Below, piece after piece: positions 49,179-57,279 of a DNA stretch of 64,000 bases. The stretch covers positions 61,015 through 125,014 of the forward strand of contig JAUNPV010000007.1 of the NCBI GenBank assembly GCA_030536515.1, in the 5' to 3' direction. The translations under genes and the position numbers were made by a program. How positions within the stretch are numbered: position 1 is the stretch's first letter; the number at the start of each line of letters is the position of its first letter. The stretch is from Eubacteriales bacterium. GTDB taxonomy: Bacteria > Bacillota > Clostridia > Oscillospirales > Oscillospiraceae. The notes below the pieces were generated by a model. The model saw only the letters and a program-made list of their open reading frames with translations. It did no database searches and had not been told where the DNA came from.

Positions 49179-51560
49179 ATGCAGTACGGACATTTTGACA
49201 ATCAGCACAGAGAGTACGTCATCGACCGGGTGGACCTGCCGGTGTCCTGGACCAACTATATCGGTCTGAAGGATATGTACGGCGTGTTCAACCACACCGC
49301 CGGGGGCTACCTGCTCTACAAGACCCCGGAGTACCACCGCATCACCCGCTTCCGGCCCAACGGCGTGCCCATGGACGGCCCCGGCCACTACCTGTACATC
49401 CGGGACGACGACACCGGGGACTACTGGAGCGTCTCCTGGCAGCCTGTGGGCAAGCCCAAGGAGCACTATTCCTGCCGCCACGGCCTGAGCTACATCAAGT
49501 ACCATTCGGACTATTCGGACATCGACGCCCAGCAGACCCTGTTCGTGGCCATGGACGACCCTGTGGAAATCTGGGACCTGCGCCTGCGCAACGACGACCG
49601 CAGACCCCGGAACCTCAGCGTCTATTCCTATCTGGAATTTTCCTTCCATCAAATTGACATGGACAACCGGAACTTCCAGATGAGCCTCTACGCCGCCGGG
49701 TCCCGGTATGAAGACGGGGTCATCGAGCACGACCTGTACTACGAGGAGGACGGCTACCAGTTCTTCACCTCGAATTTCACCCCCGACGGCTTCGACTGCC
49801 TCCGGGATACCTTTATCGGCGGCTACCGCACCGAGCGGAACCCCCAGGTGGTGGAGGAGGGCCGCTGCCGCGGCTCCTTCCAGAAGGGCGGCAACCACTG
49901 CGGCTGCCTGCAAAAGAAAATCACCCTGGCCCCCGGCGAGGACACCCGGCTCATCTACCTGCTGGGCGAGGGGAAGGTTTCCGACGGCCAGGCTATGCGG
50001 AAAAAGTACACCGCCGAGAAGGTGGACCAGGACTTTGCCCGCACCGCCCAATTCTGGGACGAAAAGCTCAGCTGCCTCCAGGTGTCTACCCCCAATGAGG
50101 GCATGAACACGGAGCTGAACATCTGGAACCTGTACCAGAGCGAAATCAACGTCATGTTCTCCCGGTTCACCTCCTTCATCGAGGTAGGCGGCCGGGTGGG
50201 CCTGGGCTACCGGGACACCGCCCAGGATGCCATGATGGTGCCCCACTCCAACCCCGGCAAGTGCCGCTCCCGGCTGGTGGAGCTGCTGCGGGCCCTGACC
50301 TCCACGGGCTACGGCCTGCACCTGTTTGAGCCCCGGTGGTTTGAGCCGGAGGGGGAGCAGCAGTCCTTCAAATCCCCCACGGTGGTGCCCACTCCCGACA
50401 AAAGCCAGATTGTCCACGGCATCAAGGATGCCTGCGCCGACGACGCACTGTGGCTGGTTTCCTCCATTGTCCACTTTGTCCGGGAGACCGGCGACTTTGG
50501 CTTTGTTGACGAGGTCATCACCTACGCCGACGGCGGCGAGGGCACGGTTTACGAGCATATGCAGAAAATCCTGGACTTCACCGCCTGCCAGGTGGGCCGC
50601 AACGGCATTGCCAAGGGCCTCCGGGCGGACTGGAACGACTGCCTGAATTTAGGCGGCGGCGAAAGCGCCATGGTCAGCTTCCTGCACTACTGGGCGCTGA
50701 ACAACTTCGTGGCCCTGGCCAATCGGCTGGGCCGCAGGGAGGATGCTGAAAAGTATGCCGCCCTGGCAGAAAAGGTGAAGGCCATCTGCGAGAACGTCCT
50801 GTGGGACGGAAACTGGTACATCCGGGGCATCACCGCCGACAACCGGAAAATCGGCACCGCCAAGGATGCCGAGGGCAAGGTCCACATGGAGAGCAACACC
50901 TGGGCCGTCCTGTCCGGGGCCGCCGACCGGGAGCGGGGCCTCAAGGCCATGGACTCCGTGGACGAGTACCTGTACACCGACTTCGGCCTCATGCTCAACG
51001 CCCCCTGCTTCACTACCCCCGACGATGGCATCGGCTTCGTCACCCGGGTGTATCCGGGCCTGAAGGAAAACGGGGCCATTTTCAGCCACCCCAACCCCTG
51101 GGCCTGGTGCGCCGAGGCCATTCTGGGCCGGGGCAGCCGCGCCATGAAGTTCTACAACGCCCTGTGCCCGGCGCTGCAAAACGATAAAATCGAAATCCGC
51201 AAGGCCGAGCCCTACACCTACTGCCAGTTCGTGGCCGGCCGGGACCACACCGCCTTCGGCGAGGCACGGCACCCCTTTATGACCGGCTCCTCCGGCTGGG
51301 CCTACTACGCCGCCACCGCCTACATCCTGGGCGTGCAGCCGGACTTTGACGGCTTGAAGGTGGACCCCTGCATCCCCGCCGACTGGAAGCAGTTCGACGT
51401 GACCCGGAAGTGGAGAGGGGCCACCTACCGCATCCATGTGGAAAATCCCAACGGGGTGGAAAAGGGCGTGGCCTCCATCACCGTGGACGGCAAGGAAGTT
51501 TCTGAGTTGCCGGTGCTGAACCCCGGCGAAACCTGCCACGCCACAGTGGTGATGGGCTAA
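49179..51560 (+). CDS. GH94 disaccharide phosphorylase, N,N'-diacetylchitobiose type favoured (or cellobiose)
   Basis: A 793-residue cytosolic inverting phosphorylase. The N-terminus YGHFDNQHREYVIDR is the GH94 opening. The central part has RADWNDCLNLGGGES (about 490-504), with the catalytic Asp. RHGLSYIKY and EEGRCRGSFQKGGNHCG resemble what I recall of diacetylchitobiose phosphorylase more than cellobiose phosphorylase, but no alignment was made. The enzyme would yield sugar 1-phosphate plus free sugar. The ATG at 49179 follows GGAGGAG. The next gene is a hexose-phosphate mutase, which would take the 1-phosphate into metabolism. Confidence 0.82.
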   Translation: MQYGHFDNQHREYVIDRVDLPVSWTNYIGLKDMYGVFNHTAGGYLLYKTPEYHRITRFRPNGVPMDGPGHYLYIRDDDTGDYWSVSWQPVGKPKEHYSCRHGLSYIKYHSDYSDIDAQQTLFVAMDDPVEIWDLRLRNDDRRPRNLSVYSYLEFSFHQIDMDNRNFQMSLYAAGSRYEDGVIEHDLYYEEDGYQFFTSNFTPDGFDCLRDTFIGGYRTERNPQVVEEGRCRGSFQKGGNHCGCLQKKITLAPGEDTRLIYLLGEGKVSDGQAMRKKYTAEKVDQDFARTAQFWDEKLSCLQVSTPNEGMNTELNIWNLYQSEINVMFSRFTSFIEVGGRVGLGYRDTAQDAMMVPHSNPGKCRSRLVELLRALTSTGYGLHLFEPRWFEPEGEQQSFKSPTVVPTPDKSQIVHGIKDACADDALWLVSSIVHFVRETGDFGFVDEVITYADGGEGTVYEHMQKILDFTACQVGRNGIAKGLRADWNDCLNLGGGESAMVSFLHYWALNNFVALANRLGRREDAEKYAALAEKVKAICENVLWDGNWYIRGITADNRKIGTAKDAEGKVHMESNTWAVLSGAADRERGLKAMDSVDEYLYTDFGLMLNAPCFTTPDDGIGFVTRVYPGLKENGAIFSHPNPWAWCAEAILGRGSRAMKFYNALCPALQNDKIEIRKAEPYTYCQFVAGRDHTAFGEARHPFMTGSSGWAYYAATAYILGVQPDFDGLKVDPCIPADWKQFDVTRKWRGATYRIHVENPNGVEKGVASITVDGKEVSELPVLNPGETCHATVVMG

Positions 51561-51568
51561 TCTAAACA

Positions 51569-51668
51569 TTGTCATTGCGAACCAGTCCGCAGACTGGTGT
51601 GGCAATCCGTTTTCCTTCGCATTTTCCCATGGGAAAATGTGTGGCGGCCTGAGGGCAGGCCGCCCTAC
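51569..51668. repeat. Composite palindromic repeat between GH94 gene and mutase
   Basis: It starts TTGTCATTGCGA with a CCAGTC/GACTGG inner hairpin and GTGGCAATCCG. It continues with ATTTTCCCATGGGAAAAT (51621-51638) and ends with GCGGCCTG/CAGGCCGCCCTAC. The two repeat families meet here. Confidence 0.8.
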
Positions 51669-51700
51669 AGGGATGTATAACATCAGAAAAGGAGAGCACT

Positions 51701-53113
51701 ATGATCAAATTCGGAACCGGCGGGTGGCGTGCCATTATCGCCGATGAATTCACCAAGGCCAACATCCGCCTGGTGGCTGCGGGCCTGGCCCGGCTGGCCC
51801 TGGAGGAGGGGTACGAGGGCCAGCAGATTTGCGTGGGCTATGACCGGCGCTTCCTGTCCAAGGAGGCGGCCCACTGGGCGGCGGAGGTGCTGGTGGGCTA
51901 TGGCTTCCGGCCCTTCATCGTGGCCCGTTCCTCCCCCACGCCCCTGATTATGTTCACCACCAAGAGCATGAACCTGCCCTACGGCATGGCGGTCACCGCC
52001 AGCCACAACCCCGCCATTTACAACGGCATCAAGCTGTTTACCCGGGGCGGCCGGGACGCCGATGTCACCGTCACCCGGAAAATCGAGGAGAAAATTGCCG
52101 CCCTGGAGGGTACCGAGGTGCCCTGGGTGGACTATGACGAGGCGGTGGCCGACGGCCGCATCACGGAAGGGTACCCCGTCAACGAGTATATCGACAGCAT
52201 CCTGGACGCTGTGGATGTCTACGCCATCAAGCGCAGCCGCCCCCGGATTGCCATTGACCCCATGTTCGGCGTGTCCCAGAGCTGCCTGCGGACCATTCTG
52301 CTGACCTGCCGCTGCGACGTGGACGTGATTCACGAGCAGCACGACACCCTCTTTGGCGGCAAAATGCCCGCCCCGGACCGGGAGACCTTGAAGCAGCTCC
52401 AGCACTTCGTGGTGGATAACAAATGCGACCTGGGCATCGCCACCGACGGCGATGCCGACCGGCTGGGGGTCATCGACGAGCGGGGCAGCTATGTCCACCC
52501 CAACACCCTGCTGCTGCTGCTTTACTACTATCTGCTGAAATACCGGGGCTGGACCGGCCCCTGCGTCCGCAACAACTCCACCACCCACCTGCTGGACCGG
52601 GTGGCCCAGGGCATGGGCCAGGTGTGCTACGAGGTCCCCGTGGGCTTCAAGCACATCTCCGCCAAGATGACCGAGACCAACGCCATCATCGGCGGCGAAA
52701 GTTCCGGCGGCATGGCCGTCCGGGGCCACATCTCCGGCAAGGACGGCATCTACGCCGCCGCACTGCTGGTGGAGATGCTGGCCGTCACCGGCAAGTCCCT
52801 GTCGGCCCTGTACAGGGAAATCACCGACCAGTACGGGGAGCTATTCTACGAGGAGGCCTCCTACACCATGCACCCCGCCAAAAAGGCAGAGCTGCAAACC
52901 CTGATTTTCGAGCAGAAGCAGTACCCCGCCTTCGGCCAGGAAATCGACCACATCAGCCGGGAGGACGGCTGCAAGGTCTACTTTGCCGACGGAAGCTGGG
53001 TCATCTGCCGCTTCTCCGGCACGGAGCCTCTGCTGCGCTTCAGCGCCGAGGCCCAGACCCCTGACCGGGCCAGAGAATACATGGGGGCCTGGAAGGCCTT
53101 CCTGGGGCTGTGA
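51701..53113 (+). CDS. Phosphohexomutase (phosphoglucomutase/phosphomannomutase/GlcNAc-P mutase family)
   Basis: A 470-residue alpha-D-phosphohexomutase. The phosphoserine loop TASHNP is at about residues 99-104, the metal loop DGDADR at about 249-254, the sugar loop GGESSGG at about 331-337 and the phosphate loop RFSGTEP near 433. The four domains are complete. Downstream of the GH94 phosphorylase it would convert the sugar 1-phosphate to the 6-phosphate, which for GlcNAc-1-P would feed glycolysis after deacetylation. Exact sugar is not readable. Confidence 0.93.
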   Translation: MIKFGTGGWRAIIADEFTKANIRLVAAGLARLALEEGYEGQQICVGYDRRFLSKEAAHWAAEVLVGYGFRPFIVARSSPTPLIMFTTKSMNLPYGMAVTASHNPAIYNGIKLFTRGGRDADVTVTRKIEEKIAALEGTEVPWVDYDEAVADGRITEGYPVNEYIDSILDAVDVYAIKRSRPRIAIDPMFGVSQSCLRTILLTCRCDVDVIHEQHDTLFGGKMPAPDRETLKQLQHFVVDNKCDLGIATDGDADRLGVIDERGSYVHPNTLLLLLYYYLLKYRGWTGPCVRNNSTTHLLDRVAQGMGQVCYEVPVGFKHISAKMTETNAIIGGESSGGMAVRGHISGKDGIYAAALLVEMLAVTGKSLSALYREITDQYGELFYEEASYTMHPAKKAELQTLIFEQKQYPAFGQEIDHISREDGCKVYFADGSWVICRFSGTEPLLRFSAEAQTPDRAREYMGAWKAFLGL

Positions 53114-53139
53114 TGCTGCTGCTTCAATAAAATTTCGTA

Positions 53140-53181
53140 TGTCATTGCGAAGCCAGTCTGCGCCTTGGCTTCGCAATGACA
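53140..53181. repeat. TGTCATTGCGA palindrome (42 bp)
   Basis: TGTCATTGCGAAGCCA pairs with TTGGCTTCGCAATGACA. It is the compact form of the element at 17635. Confidence 0.88.
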
Positions 53182-53191
53182 TTTTCTTTGG

Positions 53192-53220
53192 TTTACACAG
53201 TACGAGCTTTGTGATAAAAT
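53192..53220 (+). promoter_or_regulatory. Sigma-A promoter of the YesM-like kinase gene
   Basis: TTTACA (53192-53197), 17 bases, TAAAAT (53215-53220). Confidence 0.65.
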
Positions 53221-53251
53221 AAAGAAAAAGAGGAAAACGGAGGTAAGCGCC

Positions 53252-54952
53252 ATGAAGCAAAGGCCCTTTTCTCTGCGCAGCGGCGTGATTACGGCTATGG
53301 TGGTCTGCTGGATACTGCCCATTGTCATTGTGGTGACGGTGGCGGGGCTGCTGCTGAACATGAGCTACCAGCGAGCCGCCCGGATGGAGCTGGAATCCGA
53401 CGCCACCAACGCCCTGACCCAGGTGGAGATGGTGTTCAACGATGCTGTGGCCGCCTCCAAGGACGTGTCCTACGACGGCGTGGTCCGCAGCGCCTACCGG
53501 AAATACCTGGACACCGCCGACAGCACCGAGCTGTACCGCCGGGTCAACGAGTATCTGACCCAGAGCTTCTCCCGGGACTCCAAATACCAGGCGGTGTTCA
53601 TCACCTTCTGGGACCAGCAGGTCAACGCCGAGCCATACCTCATCGGCAGCGGCACGGCGGGCTTTGAGCTGGTGCGCACCTACCACAGCCACGCCTCCGC
53701 CATCCGGACCGAGATGGAGCGGGCGGACACCAGCATCCGCTTTCTGGTGCTGGACGGGGTGCTCTACGAGGCCCGGAACCTGCTGGACGGCCACTTCCAG
53801 CCCTATGCCACGGTGGTGATGATGTGCTCGCCCCAGGTGTTTTTCCTGCCCATCAACGCGGTCGGCAACATCAGCAATGTCCAGATTACCCTGGACGGCA
53901 GCACCTTCGTGCTCACCGAGGAGGGGGTCCTGGAGAATCAGACCCTGTCCCAGACACCTCAGACCGAGTGCTTTGAGGCGGTGGTGGAGGACCACTCCAT
54001 TGCCTTTCAGGGCGTGCCCGGCGGCTTCAACGCCTGGGCGGAGACCCCCTGGCTGCGCAGCGCCGTGGTGATGGTGGCGCTGATGGTGCTGCCGCTGCTG
54101 GCGTATGTGGTGTATCTGTTCTACCGGCACGTCACCGGCCCCATGGAGACCCTGGCCCGGGCCAACCGGCTGGTGATGGAGGGCCAGCGGGGCTTCGAAA
54201 TTGTGGATACCGCCCCCAATGCGGAGTTTCAGCGGCTGTTCAACCACTTCAACGCCATGTCCCGGGAGCTGAAAAGCCAGTTTGAGCGGTCCTACTTAGA
54301 GCAGCAGGCCACCCAGCAGGCGAAAATCAAGGCCCTCCAGTCCCAGATTAACCCCCACTTCCTGAATAACACCCTGGAAATCATCAACTGGGAGGCCCGG
54401 ATTGCGGAAAATGACCGGGTCTGCGCCATGATTGAGGCCCTGTCCACCATGCTGGACGCCGCCCTGGATAGGGACGGCCGGACCCAGATTCCCCTGAAGG
54501 AGGAGCTGGGGTATGTGGATGCCTACCTTTACATCATCCGCCAGCGGCTGGGGGAGGGCTTGCAGGTGGAGCGGGACATTGACGATGACATTCTGCCCCA
54601 GATGGTGCCCAGGCTCATTTTGCAGCCATTGGTGGAAAACGCCGTGGAGCACGATTTGACGGACCGCCGGGGCGGCCGGCTGTGCCTGCGGGCCTACTGC
54701 CGGGCGGGGCTGATGTATCTGGACATCGAGCACGACGGCACCATGACCGAGGCCGACCGCCTAAGCGTCCAGCGGGTGCTGGCGGACACCGGCGTCAAGC
54801 CCACCCGGGGCATCCGTGTGGGCCTGCGCAACGTCAACCAGCGGCTGAAGCTGCTGTACGGCGAGGCGGGAAAGCTGTCCATCGACGAGACTACCCCGGG
54901 GACCATTCTGGCCCGGGTGACCTTCCCCGCCACAAAACAGGGAAACCCGTAG
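53252..54952 (+). CDS. YesM-like sensor histidine kinase
   Basis: A 566-residue membrane kinase. Membrane helix 1 is at about residues 13-36, an extracellular domain at about 37-265, helix 2 at about 268-292, then HAMP. The His_kinase region has H369 in INPHFLNNTLEII and an N-box VENAVEHDL. The G1 box is unusual: DIEHDGTM replaces the normal DNGxG-M pattern and is one residue shorter. The ATG follows GGAGG. It is followed by a solute-binding lipoprotein and a YesN-like regulator. The TAG stop lies in a GTAGGG repeat border. Confidence 0.88.
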   Translation: MKQRPFSLRSGVITAMVVCWILPIVIVVTVAGLLLNMSYQRAARMELESDATNALTQVEMVFNDAVAASKDVSYDGVVRSAYRKYLDTADSTELYRRVNEYLTQSFSRDSKYQAVFITFWDQQVNAEPYLIGSGTAGFELVRTYHSHASAIRTEMERADTSIRFLVLDGVLYEARNLLDGHFQPYATVVMMCSPQVFFLPINAVGNISNVQITLDGSTFVLTEEGVLENQTLSQTPQTECFEAVVEDHSIAFQGVPGGFNAWAETPWLRSAVVMVALMVLPLLAYVVYLFYRHVTGPMETLARANRLVMEGQRGFEIVDTAPNAEFQRLFNHFNAMSRELKSQFERSYLEQQATQQAKIKALQSQINPHFLNNTLEIINWEARIAENDRVCAMIEALSTMLDAALDRDGRTQIPLKEELGYVDAYLYIIRQRLGEGLQVERDIDDDILPQMVPRLILQPLVENAVEHDLTDRRGGRLCLRAYCRAGLMYLDIEHDGTMTEADRLSVQRVLADTGVKPTRGIRVGLRNVNQRLKLLYGEAGKLSIDETTPGTILARVTFPATKQGNP

Positions 54953-54988
54953 GGAGCGGCTTCATCCGCTCCAAGCGGCGAAGCCGCC
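54949..54988. repeat. GTAGGG-bordered palindrome (GGAGCGG type)
   Basis: GTAGGGAGCGG-cttcat-CCGCTCC is followed by GCGGC-gaa-GCCGC. The first TAG is the kinase stop codon. Confidence 0.72.
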
Positions 54989-55049
54989 TCTGCATACGGC
55001 TTCCCCTGGCGGGGCCGACGCAACGATTCTACAAAAAAGGAGTGAGCCT

Positions 55050-56381
55050 ATGAAACGTATCATGGCAGCTGTGCTGGCGCTGCTGATTCTTTGCGGCCTG
55101 ACAGGCTGCGGTGAGATTTCCACGGATGAGCTGCCGGAGCCGGAGACCCCGGAGGCCACCCGGGAGACCAGCGGCGGCGTGACGCTGAATGTGGTCACCT
55201 CCTACGGCGGCGACGACGGCAACCGCCGGGTCTTTGAGCGGGCCGTGGCCTCCTACGAGCGCATTACCGGCAACCGGGTCAACGACGGCTCCTCCGCCTC
55301 CAACGAGGAGTGGAAGGCCAAGGTGATGACGGATTTCGACACCGGCTCGGAGCCGGATGTGCTGTTTTTCTTCACCAACGCCGACGCAGACCCCCTCATC
55401 AACGGCGGCAAGGTGGTGTCCATTGAGGAAATCCGGGACAAATACCCGGACTACGCCACCAACATGAAGCCCGCCATGCTGGCCGAGGCCGCCGACGGCC
55501 TGCACTATGCGGTGCCCGCCACCGGCTACTGGGAGAATATGTTCGTCAACAAGGCGGTGCTGGATGCCTGCGATGTGGCGGTGCCCCGGTCGGACTACAC
55601 CTGGGACCAGTTCCTGCTGGACTGCCAGACCATCCGGGACAAGGGCTACACCCCCATCGCCTGCTCCCTGTTTGAAATCCCCCACTACTGGTTCGAGTTC
55701 GCCGTGATGAACAACGGAAGCCTGGACAGCCAGCTGGATCTGCCCTGCGTGGATTACGAGGGCAAGCTGGTGATGGATGCAGCCGGGGAGAAGTGGGTGG
55801 CGGCGCTGAACGACATCAAGGAGCTCTACGACCGGGGCTTCTTCCCCCGGAACACCCTCACCGCCACCGATGCCGAGACCGTGGCCCTGTTTGGAGAGGG
55901 CCAGGCGGCCTTCCTCATCGACGGCTCCTGGAAGGTGGGCTATCTGTCGGAGAACTACAGCCGGAATCTGAATAACTTCCTGGTGTCCTATGTGCCCGGC
56001 AAGGGCCAGCGCCGGGCCAGCGAGGCCATCGGCGGTATTTCCATGGGCTATTTCATCACCCGCAAGGCCTGGGACGACCCGGCCAAGCAGGAGGCGGCGG
56101 TGAAGTTCGTGGCCCACATGACGGCGGATGAGGTCCTCAGCACCTTTGTCACCACCGAGGTGACGGCCCTGGTCAACGGCGCAAGGCCCATGAATCTGAG
56201 TCCCCTCCAGCAGTCCGCCGCCGAGGTCAACGCCACCATCTCCGGCGTTACCCAGGCGGTCCAGGACACCATCACAGGCGAGGCCAAGGGGGAGCTGTTT
56301 GCCAGCATCCAAAAGGTGGTCACCGGCCAGATGACCCCGGAAACCGCCATTGCCAACACCGTCAAGCGCAACAAGAAATAG
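55050..56381 (+). CDS. ABC-type solute-binding lipoprotein without adjacent permeases
   Basis: A 443-residue family-1 binding protein. The signal peptide has lipobox GLTGC with C20, followed by a Glu/Pro/Thr linker. The mature protein looks like a sugar-binding protein (YGGDDGN, FLIDGSWKVGYL, GGISMGYFITRKAWDDP). AAAAGGAG precedes the ATG. It sits between a YesM-like kinase and a YesN-like regulator, with no permease. It may bind sugar for a remote permease or act as the extracellular sensor of the kinase. Confidence 0.88.
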   Translation: MKRIMAAVLALLILCGLTGCGEISTDELPEPETPEATRETSGGVTLNVVTSYGGDDGNRRVFERAVASYERITGNRVNDGSSASNEEWKAKVMTDFDTGSEPDVLFFFTNADADPLINGGKVVSIEEIRDKYPDYATNMKPAMLAEAADGLHYAVPATGYWENMFVNKAVLDACDVAVPRSDYTWDQFLLDCQTIRDKGYTPIACSLFEIPHYWFEFAVMNNGSLDSQLDLPCVDYEGKLVMDAAGEKWVAALNDIKELYDRGFFPRNTLTATDAETVALFGEGQAAFLIDGSWKVGYLSENYSRNLNNFLVSYVPGKGQRRASEAIGGISMGYFITRKAWDDPAKQEAAVKFVAHMTADEVLSTFVTTEVTALVNGARPMNLSPLQQSAAEVNATISGVTQAVQDTITGEAKGELFASIQKVVTGQMTPETAIANTVKRNKK

Positions 56382-56435
56382 GGCGGCTGGGAACGGGTGA
56401 TATTTTTCTTCCGTTACATTTCACAAAATCCGGGG

Positions 56436-56464
56436 TTGATTTCCGGACGCTTTTCGTTTATAAT
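56436..56464 (+). promoter_or_regulatory. Sigma-A promoter of the YesN-like regulator gene
   Basis: TTGATT (56436-56441), 17 bases, TATAAT (56459-56464), 34 bases before the ATG. The regulator therefore has its own promoter, apart from the kinase. Confidence 0.75.
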
Positions 56465-56497
56465 GTGGTAGGAAAGAGAAAGCGAGGAGTGGATGAA

Positions 56498-57241
56498 ATG
56501 TATCGGGTATTATTGGTGGACGACGAGGCGATTATTCTGGAGGGCCTGCGCCGGGTGGTCCGGTGGGGAGACTACCGCTGCCAGGTGGTGGGCACCGCCA
56601 CCGATGCCAGCCGGGGCGCCGCCCTCATCCGGGAGCTGAAGCCGGATATTCTGTTCACGGACATTAGGATGCCCAACCAGAGCGGCCTTGCCATGCTGGC
56701 GGGCCTGCGCACGGAGTTTCCCCAGATGCAGGTGACGGTGCTGACGGGCTACCGGGACTTTTCCTATGCCCAGGAGGCCATCCGCCTGGGGGTGGTCCGC
56801 TTTCTGCTGAAGCCCTCGAAAATGGACGAAATCCAGGAGGCGGTGGCCGCCATGGTTGCAAACCTGGACAAGCTCCCCCGCGACGAGGAGGAGCCTGAGA
56901 CCGAGGAGCGGGAGCACGCCAGCAGCTTCCTGGTAAACCAGGCAGTGGCCTACATGGAGAAAAACTACACCGCCCGGCTGACCCTGCAGGATGTGGCCGA
57001 CTGCTGCTTCGTCTCCCAGTGGCATTTATCCAAGCTGCTGAACCGCTACGCCGGCAAGAGCTTCTACGATATCCTCAACTCCATCCGCATCCAGCAGGCC
57101 AAGCACCTGCTGGAAGACCCCAGCCTGAAAATCGGCGAAATCTCCGAGCTGGTTGGCTACATGGACACCGCCCACTTCGCCAGAACCTTCAAAAAGGTCA
57201 CCGGCATGAGCGCCAACGAATACCGGAATTCCCTGAAATAA
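56498..57241 (+). CDS. YesN-like response regulator with AraC-type DNA-binding domain
   Basis: A 247-residue regulator. The receiver has D8/D9, phospho-acceptor D55 (LFTDIRMPN) and K108-P (LLKPS). The C-terminal two helix-turn-helix AraC module spans about 150-247, with LTLQDVADCCFVSQWHLSKLL and GYMDTAHFARTFKKVTGMSANEYR segments. GAGGAG precedes the ATG at 56498. It is probably the partner of the upstream kinase and may activate the binding-protein gene and remote permeases. Confidence 0.93.
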   Translation: MYRVLLVDDEAIILEGLRRVVRWGDYRCQVVGTATDASRGAALIRELKPDILFTDIRMPNQSGLAMLAGLRTEFPQMQVTVLTGYRDFSYAQEAIRLGVVRFLLKPSKMDEIQEAVAAMVANLDKLPRDEEEPETEEREHASSFLVNQAVAYMEKNYTARLTLQDVADCCFVSQWHLSKLLNRYAGKSFYDILNSIRIQQAKHLLEDPSLKIGEISELVGYMDTAHFARTFKKVTGMSANEYRNSLK

Positions 57242-57242
57242 C

Positions 57243-57275
57243 AGCAAGCCCCCGGCTGAAAGCCGGGGGCTTGCT
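57243..57275. terminator. Strong hairpin terminator between convergent genes
   Basis: AGCAAGCCCCCGGCT and its complement form a 15-base stem with a GAA loop. T-tracts are weak on both sides, so it is possibly assisted. Confidence 0.7.
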
Positions 57276-57279
57276 CCAC

